Below, in pieces: positions 42,784 to 51,235 of a stretch of DNA of 64,000 nt. A program made the position numbers and the translations under genes. The stretch spans positions 1,530,909-1,594,908 of the forward strand of contig NC_091374.1 of the NCBI RefSeq assembly GCF_038502225.1, written 5' to 3'. Numbering within the stretch: position 1 is the stretch's first letter; the number at the start of each line of letters is the position of its first letter. The stretch is from Cherax quadricarinatus (lineage: Eukaryota; Arthropoda; Malacostraca; Decapoda; Parastacidae). Below the pieces are notes generated by a model. That model was not told where the DNA came from, did not search any database, and worked only from the letters and a program-made list of their open reading frames with translations.

Positions 42784-43040
42784 GAATATAGTTCTTCGTA
42801 AAATGCTACGTAAAATGCTACGTAAAATGCTTCGTAAAATGTTACACACACTGTTGTGTAACTATCTAATTTCACTAATAAACCAAAAAATAAGTGAATG
42901 GAGATTGCTGAGAATAATTACCAAAATTTACTAATACGTGGATGAAAGAACCAAAGCTTATCTTATCTCAGCACTTACTGACTGATGCCATCAAAAGCAG
43001 CTTCCAGAGTGGTCTTGCCGCTGTCAGTGTTCACGCCACG
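28142..43040 (-). CDS. PEPD: Prolidase (Xaa-Pro dipeptidase), C-terminal seven exons
   Basis: Cytosolic metallopeptidase that splits dipeptides with C-terminal Pro or Hyp. Seven - strand exons (42979-43040, 42432-42476, 37650-37899, 34499-34768, 32151-32345, 28794-28951, 28142-28232) join in phase to 1071 nt: 356 residues from [20 protein letters not shown] to the stop. All five metal ligands of the pita-bread fold are visible: Asp in ICLFDMG, Asp in [10 protein letters not shown], His in GLGHLLG, Glu in LTIEPGCYF, Glu in GGVRIEDD. Also conserved: [19 protein letters not shown] and [14 protein letters not shown]. Human prolidase has 493 residues and its RGVNTD starts near residue 148, so the N-terminal third is absent here; its exons lie beyond the right edge or were not recognised. 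A FASTKD gene is nested in the 4.5-kb intron between 37899 and 42432. Confidence 0.94.
28233..28793. other. PEPD intron with degraded repeat ends
   Basis: Nothing coding. The segment about 28305-28400 is a GCGCT-type fragment, and 28405-28605 ends in a MITE-like GGGTCAACTGTA. Confidence 0.4.
28794..28951 (-). CDS. PEPD: PEPD coding exon with the last metal-ligand Glu
   Basis: 158 nt; [20 protein letters not shown], then [20 protein letters not shown] and ending in PRT split after two bases. The Glu of RIEDD corresponds to human Glu452. Donor GTAAGT. Confidence 0.95.
29341..29418 (-). repeat. Perfect 23-bp hairpin around a Penelope-like terminal motif
   Basis: Arms 29341-29363 and 29396-29418 are perfect inverse copies. 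The 32-nt loop, read on the - strand, contains GAAACGTTGCCACAATAAAT, the same GAAACGTT...AATAAA signature found at the ends of the Penelope-like element at 12412-14395 and in the array at 51938-57212. Confidence 0.75.
29547..29847. mobile_element. MITE (CAGCCTCTCCTCACTTA family), copy 2
   Basis: TA before 29547; left end CAGCCTCTCCTCACTTAGCG. The right end is degenerate (GAGGAGAGGC). Interior as in copy 1. Confidence 0.8.
30182..30342 (-). repeat. GCGCT-type repeat, inverted
   Basis: ATTATTATAATCATGGGGAA at the low end, AGCGCTAAACCTGTAGGATT, an eight-plus G run, and GTCAAGGAACCTCTGTTGAG at the high end. Confidence 0.8.
30437..30598 (+). repeat. GCGCT-type repeat
   Basis: Full-length copy, tail (TAA)n at 30585-30600. 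Confidence 0.85.
30599..30716 (+). repeat. GCGCT-type repeat, 5'-truncated, abutting the previous copy
   Basis: Starts at GGGAATTGAATCTGTGCTCC immediately after the previous tail, so the two copies are a head-to-tail dimer with the TAA tail between them. Confidence 0.8.
31313..31500 (+). repeat. Nonautonomous element with the LINE's own 5' and 3' ends
   Basis: About 110 bp match the RTE-like LINE 5' UTR (CCATGGGGAAGTGGAATAGA, GCCATGCGTGTCGTAAGAGG); the last ~60 bp match the LINE tail (GCCACCCTGCCTTGGTGGGA) plus poly-A. No coding sequence between them. Either an internally deleted LINE or a SINE built from it. Confidence 0.7.
32151..32345 (-). CDS. PEPD: PEPD coding exon with His and Glu ligands
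   Basis: 195 nt, 65 codons, phase 0 at both ends; [20 protein letters not shown] ... [14 protein letters not shown]. It contains the counterparts of human His370 and Glu412. Acceptor TTATTACAG, donor GTAAGA. Confidence 0.95.
33097..33296. mobile_element. 200-bp Tigger-like MITE
   Basis: Ends CAGTGGACCCCCGACTTACG and its inverse; TA at 33095-33096 and 33297-33298. The ends are of the same type as the Tigger elements at 1173 and 19231, so mobilisation by a Tigger transposase is plausible. Confidence 0.85.
33355..33600 (+). repeat. tRNA-derived SINE
   Basis: Contains GTAGCACACTCGGCTCACAT and B box GGTTTGATCCC, then the body phrase CACCTGGCAGAAAATAGGTA. Confidence 0.75.
33610..33741. mobile_element. 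132-bp Tigger-like MITE
   Basis: Ends CAGTGGACCTCCGGTTTACG / CGTAAAGCGGGGATCCACTG; TA at 33608-33609 and 33742-33743. Confidence 0.75.
34499..34768 (-). CDS. PEPD: PEPD coding exon with the two Asp ligands
   Basis: 270 nt, 90 codons, phase 0 at both ends; [20 protein letters not shown] then [20 protein letters not shown]. The Asp of FDMG and of TSDIT match human Asp276 and Asp287. Donor GTTAGT. Confidence 0.95.
35130..35451. mobile_element. MITE (CAGCCTCTCCTCACTTA family), copy 3
   Basis: Best-preserved copy: ends CAGCCTCTCCTCACTTAACG and CGCTAAGTGAGGAGAGGCTG, TA at 35128-35129 and 35452-35453. Confidence 0.88.
35495..35657. mobile_element. 163-bp TTAA-flanked MITE
   Basis: TTAA at 35491-35494 and 35658-35661; ends inverted (AACTGTCCAAACGTAG / CTACGTTTGGACAGTT). 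Several GTAGATCTAC-like motifs inside. Confidence 0.82.
35825..35975. repeat. Degenerate AGTCAGTA-type tandem
   Basis: About 150 bp of imperfect repeats of AGTCAGTAAGTCA-like units; encodes a Ser/Val/Gln-rich frame only by virtue of the repeat. Confidence 0.6.
36125..36343. mobile_element. 219-bp TTAA-flanked MITE
   Basis: TTAA at 36121-36124 and 36344-36347; ends CCCGTAAACGGTCC and GGACCGTTTACGGG are perfect inverse copies. Contains GTAGATCTAC in a T-rich interior. Confidence 0.85.
36349..36843. mobile_element. Foldback-like element with ~220-bp arms
   Basis: The left arm (about 36349-36575) and right arm (about 36600-36843) are imperfect inverse copies. Shared phrases include TATAACTGTGGCCAAAATGT and its complement, and GAACAGGTATTA with its complement. 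The centre also pairs (TTGATTCTGTTC / GAACAGAATCAA). The arms contain the SINE phrase TACGTGTACCTGTGCC. It begins right after the TTAA of the preceding MITE. Confidence 0.75.
36895..36960 (-). mobile_element. CR1-like LINE tail fragment
   Basis: Matches the inverse of 790-870 (GTCAACGCCCCCGCGGCCCG). Confidence 0.75.
37650..37899 (-). CDS. PEPD: PEPD coding exon ([10 protein letters not shown])
   Basis: 250 nt; [20 protein letters not shown] ... [20 protein letters not shown], ending [12 protein letters not shown] in phase 0. Acceptor TTCCTCAG, donor GTGAGT. Confidence 0.95.
38468..39270 (+). pseudogene. Degraded CR1-like LINE reverse transcriptase
   Basis: Frames pieced from 38470 on read [10 protein letters not shown] (RT motif B), [12 protein letters not shown] (motif C), then [15 protein letters not shown] and [15 protein letters not shown]. 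Frameshifts are frequent and no long frame survives. It differs clearly from the CR1-like family at 1-875 and 49730. Confidence 0.75.
39445..39582 (-). repeat. GCGCT-type repeat, inverted, diverged
   Basis: GGAAGCACTAAACCCATAGG at the low end and CAAGGAACCTCCCTTGA at the high end. Confidence 0.7.
39731..41728 (-). CDS. FAST kinase domain-containing (FASTKD) mitochondrial protein
   Basis: A single uninterrupted 665-codon frame. The N-terminus ([20 protein letters not shown]) is basic and non-acidic, as in mitochondrial presequences. The middle consists of helical repeats (about residues 170-470) typical of the FAST_1/FAST_2 region, e.g. [20 protein letters not shown] and [20 protein letters not shown]. 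The last ~75 residues ([20 protein letters not shown] ... [18 protein letters not shown]) form a RAP domain, which in FASTK proteins has a restriction-endonuclease-like fold and binds RNA. FASTKD proteins act in mitochondrial mRNA processing and stability. The [10 protein letters not shown] block recalls FASTKD3, but I cannot fix the paralogue. It is nested on the same strand in a PEPD intron and has no introns itself; a retrocopy origin is possible, though the long intact frame argues for function. Confidence 0.9.
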   Translation of the reverse strand: MAIINGHVPFVLRRLLRYCNAPILSRKLHWSSHCQKDDEKTITSTTVFVQDGTNIEELPAVVQIINGEFTLFTNGKTQVGKRLEGPSLEIPQVSRNLFKNINFEEQEEMILGFMRCSKLGDIFKLLEICPETEVTPLVALAVIKRIFELENNIEYRNHGMNLYPEESPFTFTRGAVMKRLVEIVCGSSDPQILIDTLRVMGRDTYQGDKLKYLEALCTECIVLITEGKMKINQVCEATKAFYNLGNIGFRYVEQIWVGITEKTEEIQEKEISNIMSVLPLVTKSRKHLYNVAERRMGSLWYKLKPEDVIRILHILVQLKVTNSRMLPMLSRWTNLNIHTLTEGNLRWIVYSFTSLNYTNPDIIKALSRFMKAKKVNISDQSLLGVIMDYCVKMRIRSPDIMNNAGEYFIKNSQKLTVQQINSLGRSYGLLNYEPPNASAFFLALEMQLYEKFVQFPPDIMIDLLLSCVYLKRYPLNFVKKIFNPYFFDKIHSLDSSDMRLARTKLKVLDKALCLEAPNYNGPMLPRDHSAKSFWHDARIKRCVNMIHVPLVEIVGTEERITPYAVLPNFPGTKLYIIDCIIDMSGKLSLRSFKWSNNKYALLIHPPEHYILNEEILVGPQAMRRRHLALCGFKVVSLSYQKIIKLCMYPELLKDYIEATMKEATL
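41729..42431. other. FASTKD upstream region within the PEPD intron
   Basis: Contains a short GCGCT-type piece (41793-41840), an (AAAT)n run at 42034-42055 and a (TAA)n run at 42383-42411. No TATA box stands out. Confidence 0.4.
42432..42476 (-). CDS. PEPD: PEPD 45-nt micro-exon
   Basis: Encodes [14 protein letters not shown] plus parts of the flanking codons (Gln before, Cys after). Acceptor TTTTTCCAG, donor GTGAGT. The joined reading [11 protein letters not shown] lines up with LHPEIVECRV of human prolidase, which fixes both junctions. Confidence 0.92.
42730..42783. repeat. (ATT)n microsatellite
   Basis: About 15 uninterrupted ATT units inside the PEPD intron between 42476 and 42979. Confidence 0.95.
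42979..43040 (-). CDS. PEPD: PEPD most upstream exon recognised
   Basis: 62 nt; [20 protein letters not shown] then the first two bases of a Gln codon. Acceptor GTTAACAG, donor GTAAGT. It begins in phase 0, so an upstream exon ending on a codon boundary is required. Confidence 0.92.
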
Positions 43041-43468
43041 CTGTTAACATAAACCACCACAATTATTAGCTAACTTATCAGTTATATTAAGTTGAATTTA
43101 CATAATTATAAACAGAAGAATGGCCGGGGACTCGAACAGTGGTCCATGTATATAGCAGGCCCAACGCTGTAACTTATAAGTCACAGAGCTTACAATAGGA
43201 CGATTTTATAACCAGCACTTCAGTGACATGGTTGTATCAGCAGCACCAACTCTAACTTAAATAAAAACTAATTTACAGTACTTAGTGTGGACCTCCCTTT
43301 TTACATTAGTTTACCCAATAGCTCGGAGTTTTCTCTAATATTGGACTCCAGACAGAAAACGTGAGTTATGGTATGGGTAACTATAAAAATATCAATTATT
43401 ATTACTACTGGAATAGCACTAAATCCATAAAGGTCATAGAGCACCTGATTAATGAGTACAATCAGGTT

Positions 43469-43577
43469 TGACTGGAAATAAGCTACTGACTTTTTGGGGG
43501 CTATCCTAAGTAATTTACACATTTGCTAATAAGTATGATAATTGCACTTTTGTGTACCTGTACCTTAAACTTACTTA
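43469..43577 (+). repeat. SINE tail (GTACCTGTACC family)
   Basis: Family phrases GACTTTTTGGGGGCTATCCT, ATGATAATTG and GTGTACCTGTACC, with an ACTTACTTAA end. Same family as 48228-48361. Confidence 0.65.
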
Positions 43578-44439
43578 AGGGGAGGGTAGCTTTAATTCCT
43601 TGCACAAAGAGATCTGCAATATCACGAAGGTAAGCCCCCATAGAAATGGCTCAAGTAGTGGTAGCGCCTTCGGTTCACAACTGAAAGACTCGGGTGCAAA
43701 TCCACAACAGCTAAAAACGTTGGACAAATTTCTATATATGTGTTCTTGATTCGCCGGTACTTTTCCGGTCCGGGTCTTTTCCAGATGGTGACCCGGCCTT
43801 GTCTTCCTGTTTTGGGAGTGTCTGAGACCTATGTCTGCCATGAGAGGAGGTACAAGTACCTCCTCATCTTCTGGGATCAACTGTCCCCAGGCCTAGCCCC
43901 ATTCCCTGCCCTCACGGGGCTCATAGTGAGAAACTAGGCCTCTGGTCTGCCATCTTCCCCGCCCCATGGAGATGGGGATCGTGGGAAGGGCAGTCTGGTG
44001 AGCTGCAGGTGGTAGCAAGCTCTAGCTCTGGCACCTTCCCCGCCCTAAGAGGGCTCGTGGGAATGGTGTATCCGATGTTATATATGTGTTGTCCTCTGCT
44101 GAATGTTGTGGATCGCATCTTGGGAAAAATAGGAGCGGGGGACCCGAAATGGAAATAACAAACACTGGTTAGCTTTCCTGGACATCATGAGTTACTAATC
44201 CTCCGCGTTAATAATCCGAATAAAATCTTCAGAGAAAAAAAAAAGGGGGGGGGGGAGAAGGACACTACAGTATTTCAGTCTCACACACACATCACTCGTT
44301 TATTTTTCTAATCTTTTTTAAAGCTACCCATCAAATTATTCGCTTCACTGACACCACTTGGAGGCTTACTCCACTAATCTATAATTCTACTGCCAATTTT
44401 TCTGCTGGAACGTTATTGTAAAAACATGAAAATTAGGTA

Positions 44440-44657
44440 AAGTAGATCAATGGAAATAAATCACTTCGACTTTTTGGGTTATCATGTATGATAACTGTGC
44501 TTACGTGTACCTGCGCGTAAATAAACTTACTAACACAAGGACCCCAATGGAAATAAGTCACCTTGTCTGACTCTAGGGGGAGGGGTAATCCTAAGTAATT
44601 TACACCTGTTACTCTGTATGATAATTGTACCTATGTGTACCTGTACCTAAATAAACA
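44440..44657 (+). repeat. Two adjacent SINE tails
   Basis: GGAAATAAATCACTTCGACT at 44451 and GGAAATAAGTCACCTTGTCT at 44551 each start a copy that ends in an AAATAAAC-type stretch. Head-to-tail, ~100 bp each. Confidence 0.65.
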
Positions 44658-45385
44658 TTATTTAACAAGGCAGGAGAGAATCTGAAGTAGGTAAGTGAGC
44701 TTCACAACTATAATAAATAACGAAAATAAGAAGCAAGATGATAGAGGAAGACAGGGTGTGATGCAATTGGTAAGACGTAAACAGACCTTGACCATAAAAG
44801 CTGCTATGAGAGTCACAACGCAATATCAACCTACATACATACCATGATTCACAACGCAATACTCAACCTACACACATTCAAAGTGAAAGCCACAAGACAT
44901 TCAACCTACACACATCCTTAATACCCACATCTAGTCTCCTATCTCTCCCTTCTCACCAAGATGCCGCTACACTGCACATGTACACAAATAGTTACACAAT
45001 ATATTGTGATATATGTGGAAATTACCTATAATAACCCAAAAAGTGTAAATTACCCATGGTAAACGAAAAATGTCAAAGTGACTGATTTCCACAACCATCT
45101 TTCGTTTACTGAATAATGAGAAGCTCTTACTAAACACCCTGCGAAATGTTATAAAGAAAAACACTAATCTTAAAGCTGTGTATATTATATTTTTGGGAGA
45201 AGCACAAATATGAGAAAACTTACCATAAAACAACCAGGTTGGTTAAGAGCGACAGACCAGGATCATGCATGCGATTCTATTGCTATTTATAAATCTCGCG
45301 GCTCCTGGACCGGTCCGGCCTCACACCAAATTAGCCTCACACCACGAGACATACGTGCAGATTTGAACGTTACTTAGAATTATCC

Positions 45386-45550
45386 CCTCAAGAGAGGTTC
45401 CTTGACGTTGGTGAGGGGCTCTTGATCTAGGGAATTAGATCTGTGTTCCAGTTCCCTGAATTGAGCCTGAATGCCATACACCCCCCCCCCCCCGACAGGC
45501 GATGTATAATCCTACGGGTTTAGTGCTCCCCCTTGATTATAATAATAATA
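45386..45550 (+). repeat. GCGCT-type repeat
   Basis: Full-length copy with a 14-C run at 45481-45494 and an ATAATAATA tail. Confidence 0.85.
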
Positions 45551-45771
45551 TACTTAGAATTACCCAGTTACCGCGTTGCCAGACGTGTCTTAGTCGTTTT
45601 CAGATAACTTTTTTTTGGTGATTAAACATGTAATTTACCACAGCGCAATCTAAAAAAAAAAGTAGATTCTGCATGCAGAGAGCGTCCAACATATAAACAG
45701 AATGACATATGAGGATGAATTGCAATGATTTACTCGCTCCACTGGTTTTTGCTCCTGTGTTGATCCTCTAG

Positions 45772-45773
<2 letters not shown>

Positions 45774-45850
<77 letters not shown>
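45774..45850. repeat. (AT)n microsatellite
   Basis: About 38 AT units without interruption. Confidence 0.97.
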
Positions 45851-45853
<3 letters not shown>

Positions 45854-46258
45854 CAACCTAGGAGCAAAAAGGTTTATTATCCTGGGTGTAAAGGGGAGCA
45901 AGGAGCAGAACAAACAAGTGCGATTATAAGTACAAGTATGTACACTATATACAATTGGAAATATATGTGTACAACACGGTAAATCAAGAGGCAAAGACAC
46001 AGCCTGGAGAAAGAATAGACAACCGTGTTCAACCAGCTCTAGAATGGAAATGACAAGGGTGGAAACGTGAGTGGTGACCAAGCCACCTCCACAATTGCCA
46101 GATCCACCTTCTCATTGGATGAACCTAGGTACTGATCTGACGATGGGACCCCATCGTCCGACCCTTAGCAACCGGTTCGCTGGTTGGGGAGATAGCCTTT
46201 TAATGAGGGTGTGTACATGTGCCGAATAAAGGTTACACACTCTTTGCATTCTACATTC

Positions 46259-46259
<1 letters not shown>
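45851..46259. other. Spacer between AT tracts
   Basis: No gene or repeat recognised; frames here are short. Confidence 0.4.

Positions 46260-46339
<80 letters not shown>
46260..46339. repeat. (AT)n microsatellite
   Basis: About 40 AT units. Confidence 0.97.
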
Positions 46340-46342
<3 letters not shown>

Positions 46343-46366
46343 GCAGATTTGAAAGTTACTTAGAAT

Positions 46367-46507
46367 TATCCTTTCAAGGGAGGGTCCTTGACGTTGGTGA
46401 GGGGCTCTTGATCTAGGGAATTGGATCTGTGTTCCAGTTCCCTGAATTGAGCCTGAATGCGTTCCATTCCCCCCACAGGAGATGTATAATCCTACGGGTT
46501 TAGAGCT
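46367..46507 (+). repeat. GCGCT-type repeat between AT tracts
   Basis: CTTTCAAGGGAGGGTCCTTG through CTACGGGTTTAGAGCTTC; its usual ATA tail is replaced by, or expanded into, the (AT)n tract that follows. Confidence 0.8.
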
Positions 46508-46513
46508 TCATAT

Positions 46514-46819
<306 letters not shown>

Positions 46820-46913
46820 ACACAATCATGAACAGGTATACAGTACCTATTTGTTAATTAACTGTATAAAATACTGAAGAACAAAATATGCACAATGCCG
46901 TGACTGGAACTTA

Positions 46914-47645
46914 CTACCACCACCACTACTACTACTACCACTACCAGCATTACATCTACCACCACTACTACTACTACCACTACCAGCATTACATCTACCA
47001 CCACTACTACTACCACTACCAGCATTACATCTACCACCACTACTACTACCACTACCAACATTACATCTACCACCAGTACTACTACCACTACCAGCATTAC
47101 ATCTACCACCACTACTACTACCACTACCAGCATTACATCTACCACCACTACTACTACCACTACCAGCATTACATCTACCACCACTACTACTACCACTACC
47201 AGCATTACATCTACCACCACTACTACTACCACTACCAGCATTACATCTACCACCACTACTACTACCACTACCAACATTACATCTACCACCACTACTACTA
47301 CCACTACCAACATTACATCTACCACCACTACTACTACCACTACCAGCATTACATCTACCACCACTACTACTACCACTACCAACATTACATCTACCACCAC
47401 TACTACTACCACTACCAGCATTACATCTACCACTACCAACATTACATCTACCACCAGTACTACTACCACTACCAACATTACATCTACCACTACCAATATT
47501 ACATCTACCATCACTACTACTACCACTACCAACATTACATCTACCATCACTACTAGCATTACATCTACCACTACCAGCATTACATCTACCACTACCAACA
47601 TTACATCTACCATCACTACTAGCATTACATCTACCACCACTACTC
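46914..47645. repeat. 36-bp minisatellite (about 20 copies)
   Basis: Unit of twelve triplets built from ACC/ACT runs plus AGCATTACATCT. Copies vary by AGC/AAC and by unit shortening toward the right end (18- and 33-bp variants after 47420). Both strands stay open over 220-260 codons because the period is divisible by three and the unit has no stop in those frames. No evidence of a real protein. Confidence 0.95.
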
Positions 47646-48227
47646 TACTTCCTCTCTTGTCCCGTATCTACCCCGTCATCTATATACCTAGTTATATGTA
47701 CTGACTTCCTCACCTTCTTGTGTTAGTGTGACTTGTAAATAGTCCAGATCGGACAGAAAAGTCGCCATAAGCCTCTTTCTATTATGTGCGGGTTATTTGT
47801 ATACAGAATACTACCGAGTACAAACAGGAAGCGCATCTGTCTGGCGCTCAGCAGACGGAGGATCAAGCCTACATCCACCACGTCTTGCAATGAATGGTCC
47901 ACATGAGTTTAACGCTTAACACGAATCAAACCAACAAGCATTAAGGTCTTCTGGTTCTGAGATTATTTTTTTTTTTCGTAAGGCTCTCTGTTTTGGTCCA
48001 TGCTATTTATATTTATAGATCTGGACACCAAGGACACAGGACACTGGCCTCTCCTCATCTAACTTCATTAATTTTCTTACGGGATTTTCAACGTTAGTTT
48101 CTAACGTTCTATGCAAATTTGTATTTTTTTATTATTTAAATTAAGCTTTGATTAGTGGTGGTTACAGTAACATAAAAGAAACTATATTCAACTACAAATA
48201 AGTATAATAAAAATGTTACAACAATGG
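47646..48227. other. Spacer
   Basis: A tRNA-like scrap (47845-47885) apart, nothing recognised. Confidence 0.4.
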
Positions 48228-48361
48228 AAATAAAAGGACCCCAATGGAAATAAGTCACTCTGACTTTTTGGGGTTATCCTAGGTTCTCTACACATATGCT
48301 GCTATGTATGATAATTCTATGTAACTGTATTTGTGTATACCTGAATAAACTTACTTACTTA
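48228..48361 (+). repeat. SINE tail with TTAC-repeat end
   Basis: GGACCCCAATGGAAATAAGT, TTTTTGGGGTTATCCTAGGT, ATGTATGATAATTC, ending AACTTACTTACTTA. Confidence 0.75.
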
Positions 48362-48636
48362 CTAACACGTCTGGCAGCAGTGGTTGAGCAGCATCAGGAA
48401 ACGTTCAAATCTGCACCAATATCACTGGAGAATGATTGTAGGATCACATATATATTTGTGGCCCCATCAATTTGTATTGATGGGGCCACTATATATATAT
48501 ATTTTTGCTATGTTTTAAGTTTTGCTGGCGAAGCAAAAACATATATGTAAGAACAAGTGCACACAGACAAGCTCGAGAATTAGGCCCTAGAAAGGTTTAC
48601 AGTTAAATATTTTAGAACTTATTATTATTTCATAAC

Positions 48637-48638
<2 letters not shown>

Positions 48639-48677
<39 letters not shown>

Positions 48678-48678
48678 G
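48639..48678. repeat. (TC)n(AC)n compound microsatellite
   Basis: About ten TC units followed by ten AC units. Confidence 0.95.
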
Positions 48679-48879
48679 TATAGTTACGTGTTTAACTTGT
48701 ACATTCTGGACTATTTTTAAGGAGGGTATAAAACTCCAGATCGCCTTTCAAAATACTGCAATCATTTTGTCTCAGATTAAAATCCCTCACAATGACTGCC
48801 TCTTCGTTTTTTTAAAAGAATTTAAAATTACATCCCACAAACGTTTCCCATCGCTATTTTCTACATCCCAGGTCTACAA

Positions 48880-48970
48880 ACATTATCTTCGTACACAACA
48901 GGAGTCGAACCCGCACGCCCTGCATAAAAGTACGCAGTACTTTAGCCACTTCGCCAGAGCTTGTGGACTG
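48880..48970 (-). repeat. tRNA-like SINE head or tRNA pseudogene
   Basis: On the - strand: TGGCGAAGTGGCTAAAGTAC (D-arm/A box) and GCGGGTTCGACTCC (T-arm/B box), separated by a long variable region as in type II tRNAs. The acceptor strands do not pair, so a functional tRNA is unlikely. Confidence 0.55.
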
Positions 48971-49069
48971 AGAGATAATGTTTTTAAATAATTTCTCTTG
49001 TTTGCAAATTGTTAAGCATCTCTGGGTCTGTATAGGACACTCAGGAATACTTCTACACATAATTAAGTT

Positions 49070-49215
49070 AGGTACAGGTACATACAAATACAGCTACACA
49101 AATTATCACAAATATTAACATACATGTAAATAATTTACACGTATGTTACTATTTATGGTAATTTACAATAAATTATCCACCAGGATAACCCAAAATAATC
49201 AGTGATTTTGGGGTC
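49070..49215 (-). repeat. SINE tail, inverted
   Basis: AGGTACAGGTACATAC at the low end and GATTTTGGGGTCCTTG at the high end. Confidence 0.6.
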
Positions 49216-49684
49216 CTTGATATTTCCACACGTCAGGAATTCTGTATCGGTTTTATTCGTCAGTAAGACAATAAGTGGTGTAGCACTGAGCTAGAAGACA
49301 ACTTTGATATACCTCTGAAGGGATTCGATAGTTTTCCTACTCCCGTAACTCAGTCCTGGGCCAGGCAAACATGGTCTCAACCTCTCGTGTTATGGTACCG
49401 TGTTGACGTGCCTCCAGGCAAGCAGGGCGGGTAATCCTTGTATCCTGGCCAAGGTAAACACAGCTGTTGCTTTGTCACAAACAAAACTTACATTCGGTAC
49501 GCACTTCACTTTATTTTTATAATCAAAAAGGAAGCGCTAAACCTACAAGGGTCATTCAGCACTTCACTTTAATATACCCCACAGCATGTTTAGTGGCTTT
49601 CTGTTGTTCTTAATAATATTTCATCACATGTAAACTACATTTTGTATATTGCATAAATAAATTAAGTTTGCAATACAGTACTTC
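49216..49684. other. Spacer
   Basis: One GCGCT scrap (49515-49565); otherwise nothing. Confidence 0.4.
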
Positions 49685-51235
49685 CTTTACAATTTAGGTC
49701 TTGTCTGAAACTGGGCCAAGAGGACGATAATGTCCACAACGGATATAGCCCCACTCCATAAAGGTGGCAGCAAAGCATTAGCTAAGAACTATAGACCAAT
49801 AGCTCTGACGTCCCACATCATAAAAATCTTTGAAAGAGTGCTAAGAAGCAGGATTGCAAATCACCTGGATTCCCAAAATCTGCACAATCCAGGGCAACAT
49901 GGGTTCAGGGCAGGTCGCTCCTGCCTCTCACAACTACTGGATCACTATGATATGGCCTTGGATGCACTGGAAGAAAATCAGAATGCAGATGTAATATACA
50001 CAGACTTTGCAAAAGTATTTGACAAATGCGATCATGGCGTAATAGCCCATAAAATACGTGCTAAAGGAATAACGGGGAAAGTGGGGAGATGGATCTTCAA
50101 CTTCCTAACAAATCGAACACAAAGAGTAGTGGTCAACAGAGTTAAATCGGAGGCTGCCATAGTGAAGAGTTCTGTTCCACAAGGCACAGTACTCGCCCCC
50201 ATCTTATTCCTTATCCTCATATCAGACATAAACAGAGATATACACCACAGCACCGTATCATCCTTTGCGGATGATACTAGGATCTGCATGAGGCTGTCAT
50301 CTGCTGAGGACGCGGTTAACCTCCAAGAAGATATAAACAAAGTTTTCCAGTGGGCAACGGTAAACAATATGATGTTCAGTGAGGACAAATTCCAACTACT
50401 CCGTTATGGAAAACTGGAGGAGATAATAACTAGAACAGAGTATACTACTGACTCCGGCCATACAATAGAGCGGAAAAATAATGTAAGGGACCTGGGAGTA
50501 GTAATGTCTGAGGATCTCACTTTCAAGGATCACAACAGTGCCACGATCGCACGTGCAAAGAAAATGATAGGATGGATAATGAGAACTTTCAAAACAAGAG
50601 ATGCCAAGCCCATGATGATCCTTTTCAAATCACTTGTTCTCTCTAGGCTAGAATACTGCTGTACATTAACATCTCCATTCAAAGCAGGTGAAATCGCAGA
50701 TCTAGAGAGTGTACAGAGATCCTTTACTGCACGTATAAGTTCTGTCAAGCACCTTAACTACTGGGAACGCTTGGAAGCACTTGACTTGTACTCGTTGGAA
50801 CGCAGGAGGGAGATATATATCATAATCTACACTTGGAAAATCTTGGAAGGAATGGTCCCAAATCTGCACACAGAAATCACTCCCTACGAAAGTAAAAGAC
50901 TGGGCAGGCGATGCAAAATGCCCCCAATAAAAAGTAGGGGCGCCATTGGTACACTAAGGGAAAACACCATAAGTGTCCGGGGCCCAAAACTGTTTAACAG
51001 CCTCCCATCAAGCATTAGGGGAATTGCCAATAAACCCCTGGCTGCCTTCAAGAGAGAGCTGGACAGATAACTAAAGTCAGTGCCGGATCAGCCGGGCTGT
51101 GGCTCGTACGTTGGACTGCGTGCGGCCAGCAGTAACAGGCTAGTTGATCAGGCCCTGATCCATCGGGAGGCCTGGTCATGGACCGGGCCGCGGGGGCGTT
51201 GATCCCCGGAATAACCTCCAGGTAACCTCCAAGTA
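49685..51235 (+). mobile_element. CR1-like LINE, 5'-truncated, young copy
   Basis: Carries most of the RT and the complete tail, ending in repeated CTCCAGGTAAC. Near-identical to 1-875 where they overlap, so both copies inserted recently. Confidence 0.88.
49730..51070 (+). CDS. CR1-like LINE reverse transcriptase (partial ORF)
   Basis: 446 codons open. Motifs: APLHKGGSKALAKNYRPIAL, GQHGFRAGRSCLSQLLDHYD, VIYTDFAKVFDKCDH (motif A), SSVPQGTVLAPILFLI (motif B), STVSSFADDTRICM (motif C with the Asp pair, about residue 178). C-terminal LSRLEYCC and LNYWERLEALDLYSLERRRE are typical of CR1/Jockey-like LINEs. The endonuclease is missing by 5' truncation. The frame ends in TAA at 51068-51070 where the first copy has TAC, removing about 45 C-terminal residues. 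A transposon relic, not a host gene. Confidence 0.88.
   Translation: MSTTDIAPLHKGGSKALAKNYRPIALTSHIIKIFERVLRSRIANHLDSQNLHNPGQHGFRAGRSCLSQLLDHYDMALDALEENQNADVIYTDFAKVFDKCDHGVIAHKIRAKGITGKVGRWIFNFLTNRTQRVVVNRVKSEAAIVKSSVPQGTVLAPILFLILISDINRDIHHSTVSSFADDTRICMRLSSAEDAVNLQEDINKVFQWATVNNMMFSEDKFQLLRYGKLEEIITRTEYTTDSGHTIERKNNVRDLGVVMSEDLTFKDHNSATIARAKKMIGWIMRTFKTRDAKPMMILFKSLVLSRLEYCCTLTSPFKAGEIADLESVQRSFTARISSVKHLNYWERLEALDLYSLERRREIYIIIYTWKILEGMVPNLHTEITPYESKRLGRRCKMPPIKSRGAIGTLRENTISVRGPKLFNSLPSSIRGIANKPLAAFKRELDR

Larger units (their letters stand above)
43041..45773. other. PEPD upstream region / spacer
   Basis: No further PEPD exon was recognised. Present are SINE tails (43469-43577, 44440-44540, 44540-44657), a tRNA-like SINE head (43645-43725), a T/C-rich patch and a GCGCT repeat (45386-45550). 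An ATG directly followed by a donor-like GTAAGT lies at 45226-45222 on the - strand. Confidence 0.45.

Noticed and set aside
43575..43937. Overlapping frames of 101 and 65 codons as a host gene
   Set aside because: No recognisable family, no splice context, and the region begins with SINE-derived sequence.
45222..45290. Upstream PEPD exon reading SVALNQPGCFM, reminiscent of the TEPGCYG block of prolidase
   Set aside because: There is an in-frame TGA shortly upstream with no acceptor AG between, and the matching block should be ~65 residues before RGVNTD, not next to it.
46858..47640. 260-codon Val/Asp/Met-Leu repeat frame (-) and 222-codon Tyr/His frame (+)
   Set aside because: Both come from a 36-bp minisatellite whose period is divisible by three; openness in several frames is expected.
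48880..48970. Functional tRNA gene (Leu/Ser-like)
   Set aside because: D- and T-arm sequences are visible but the acceptor strands do not pair; more likely a SINE head or pseudogene.
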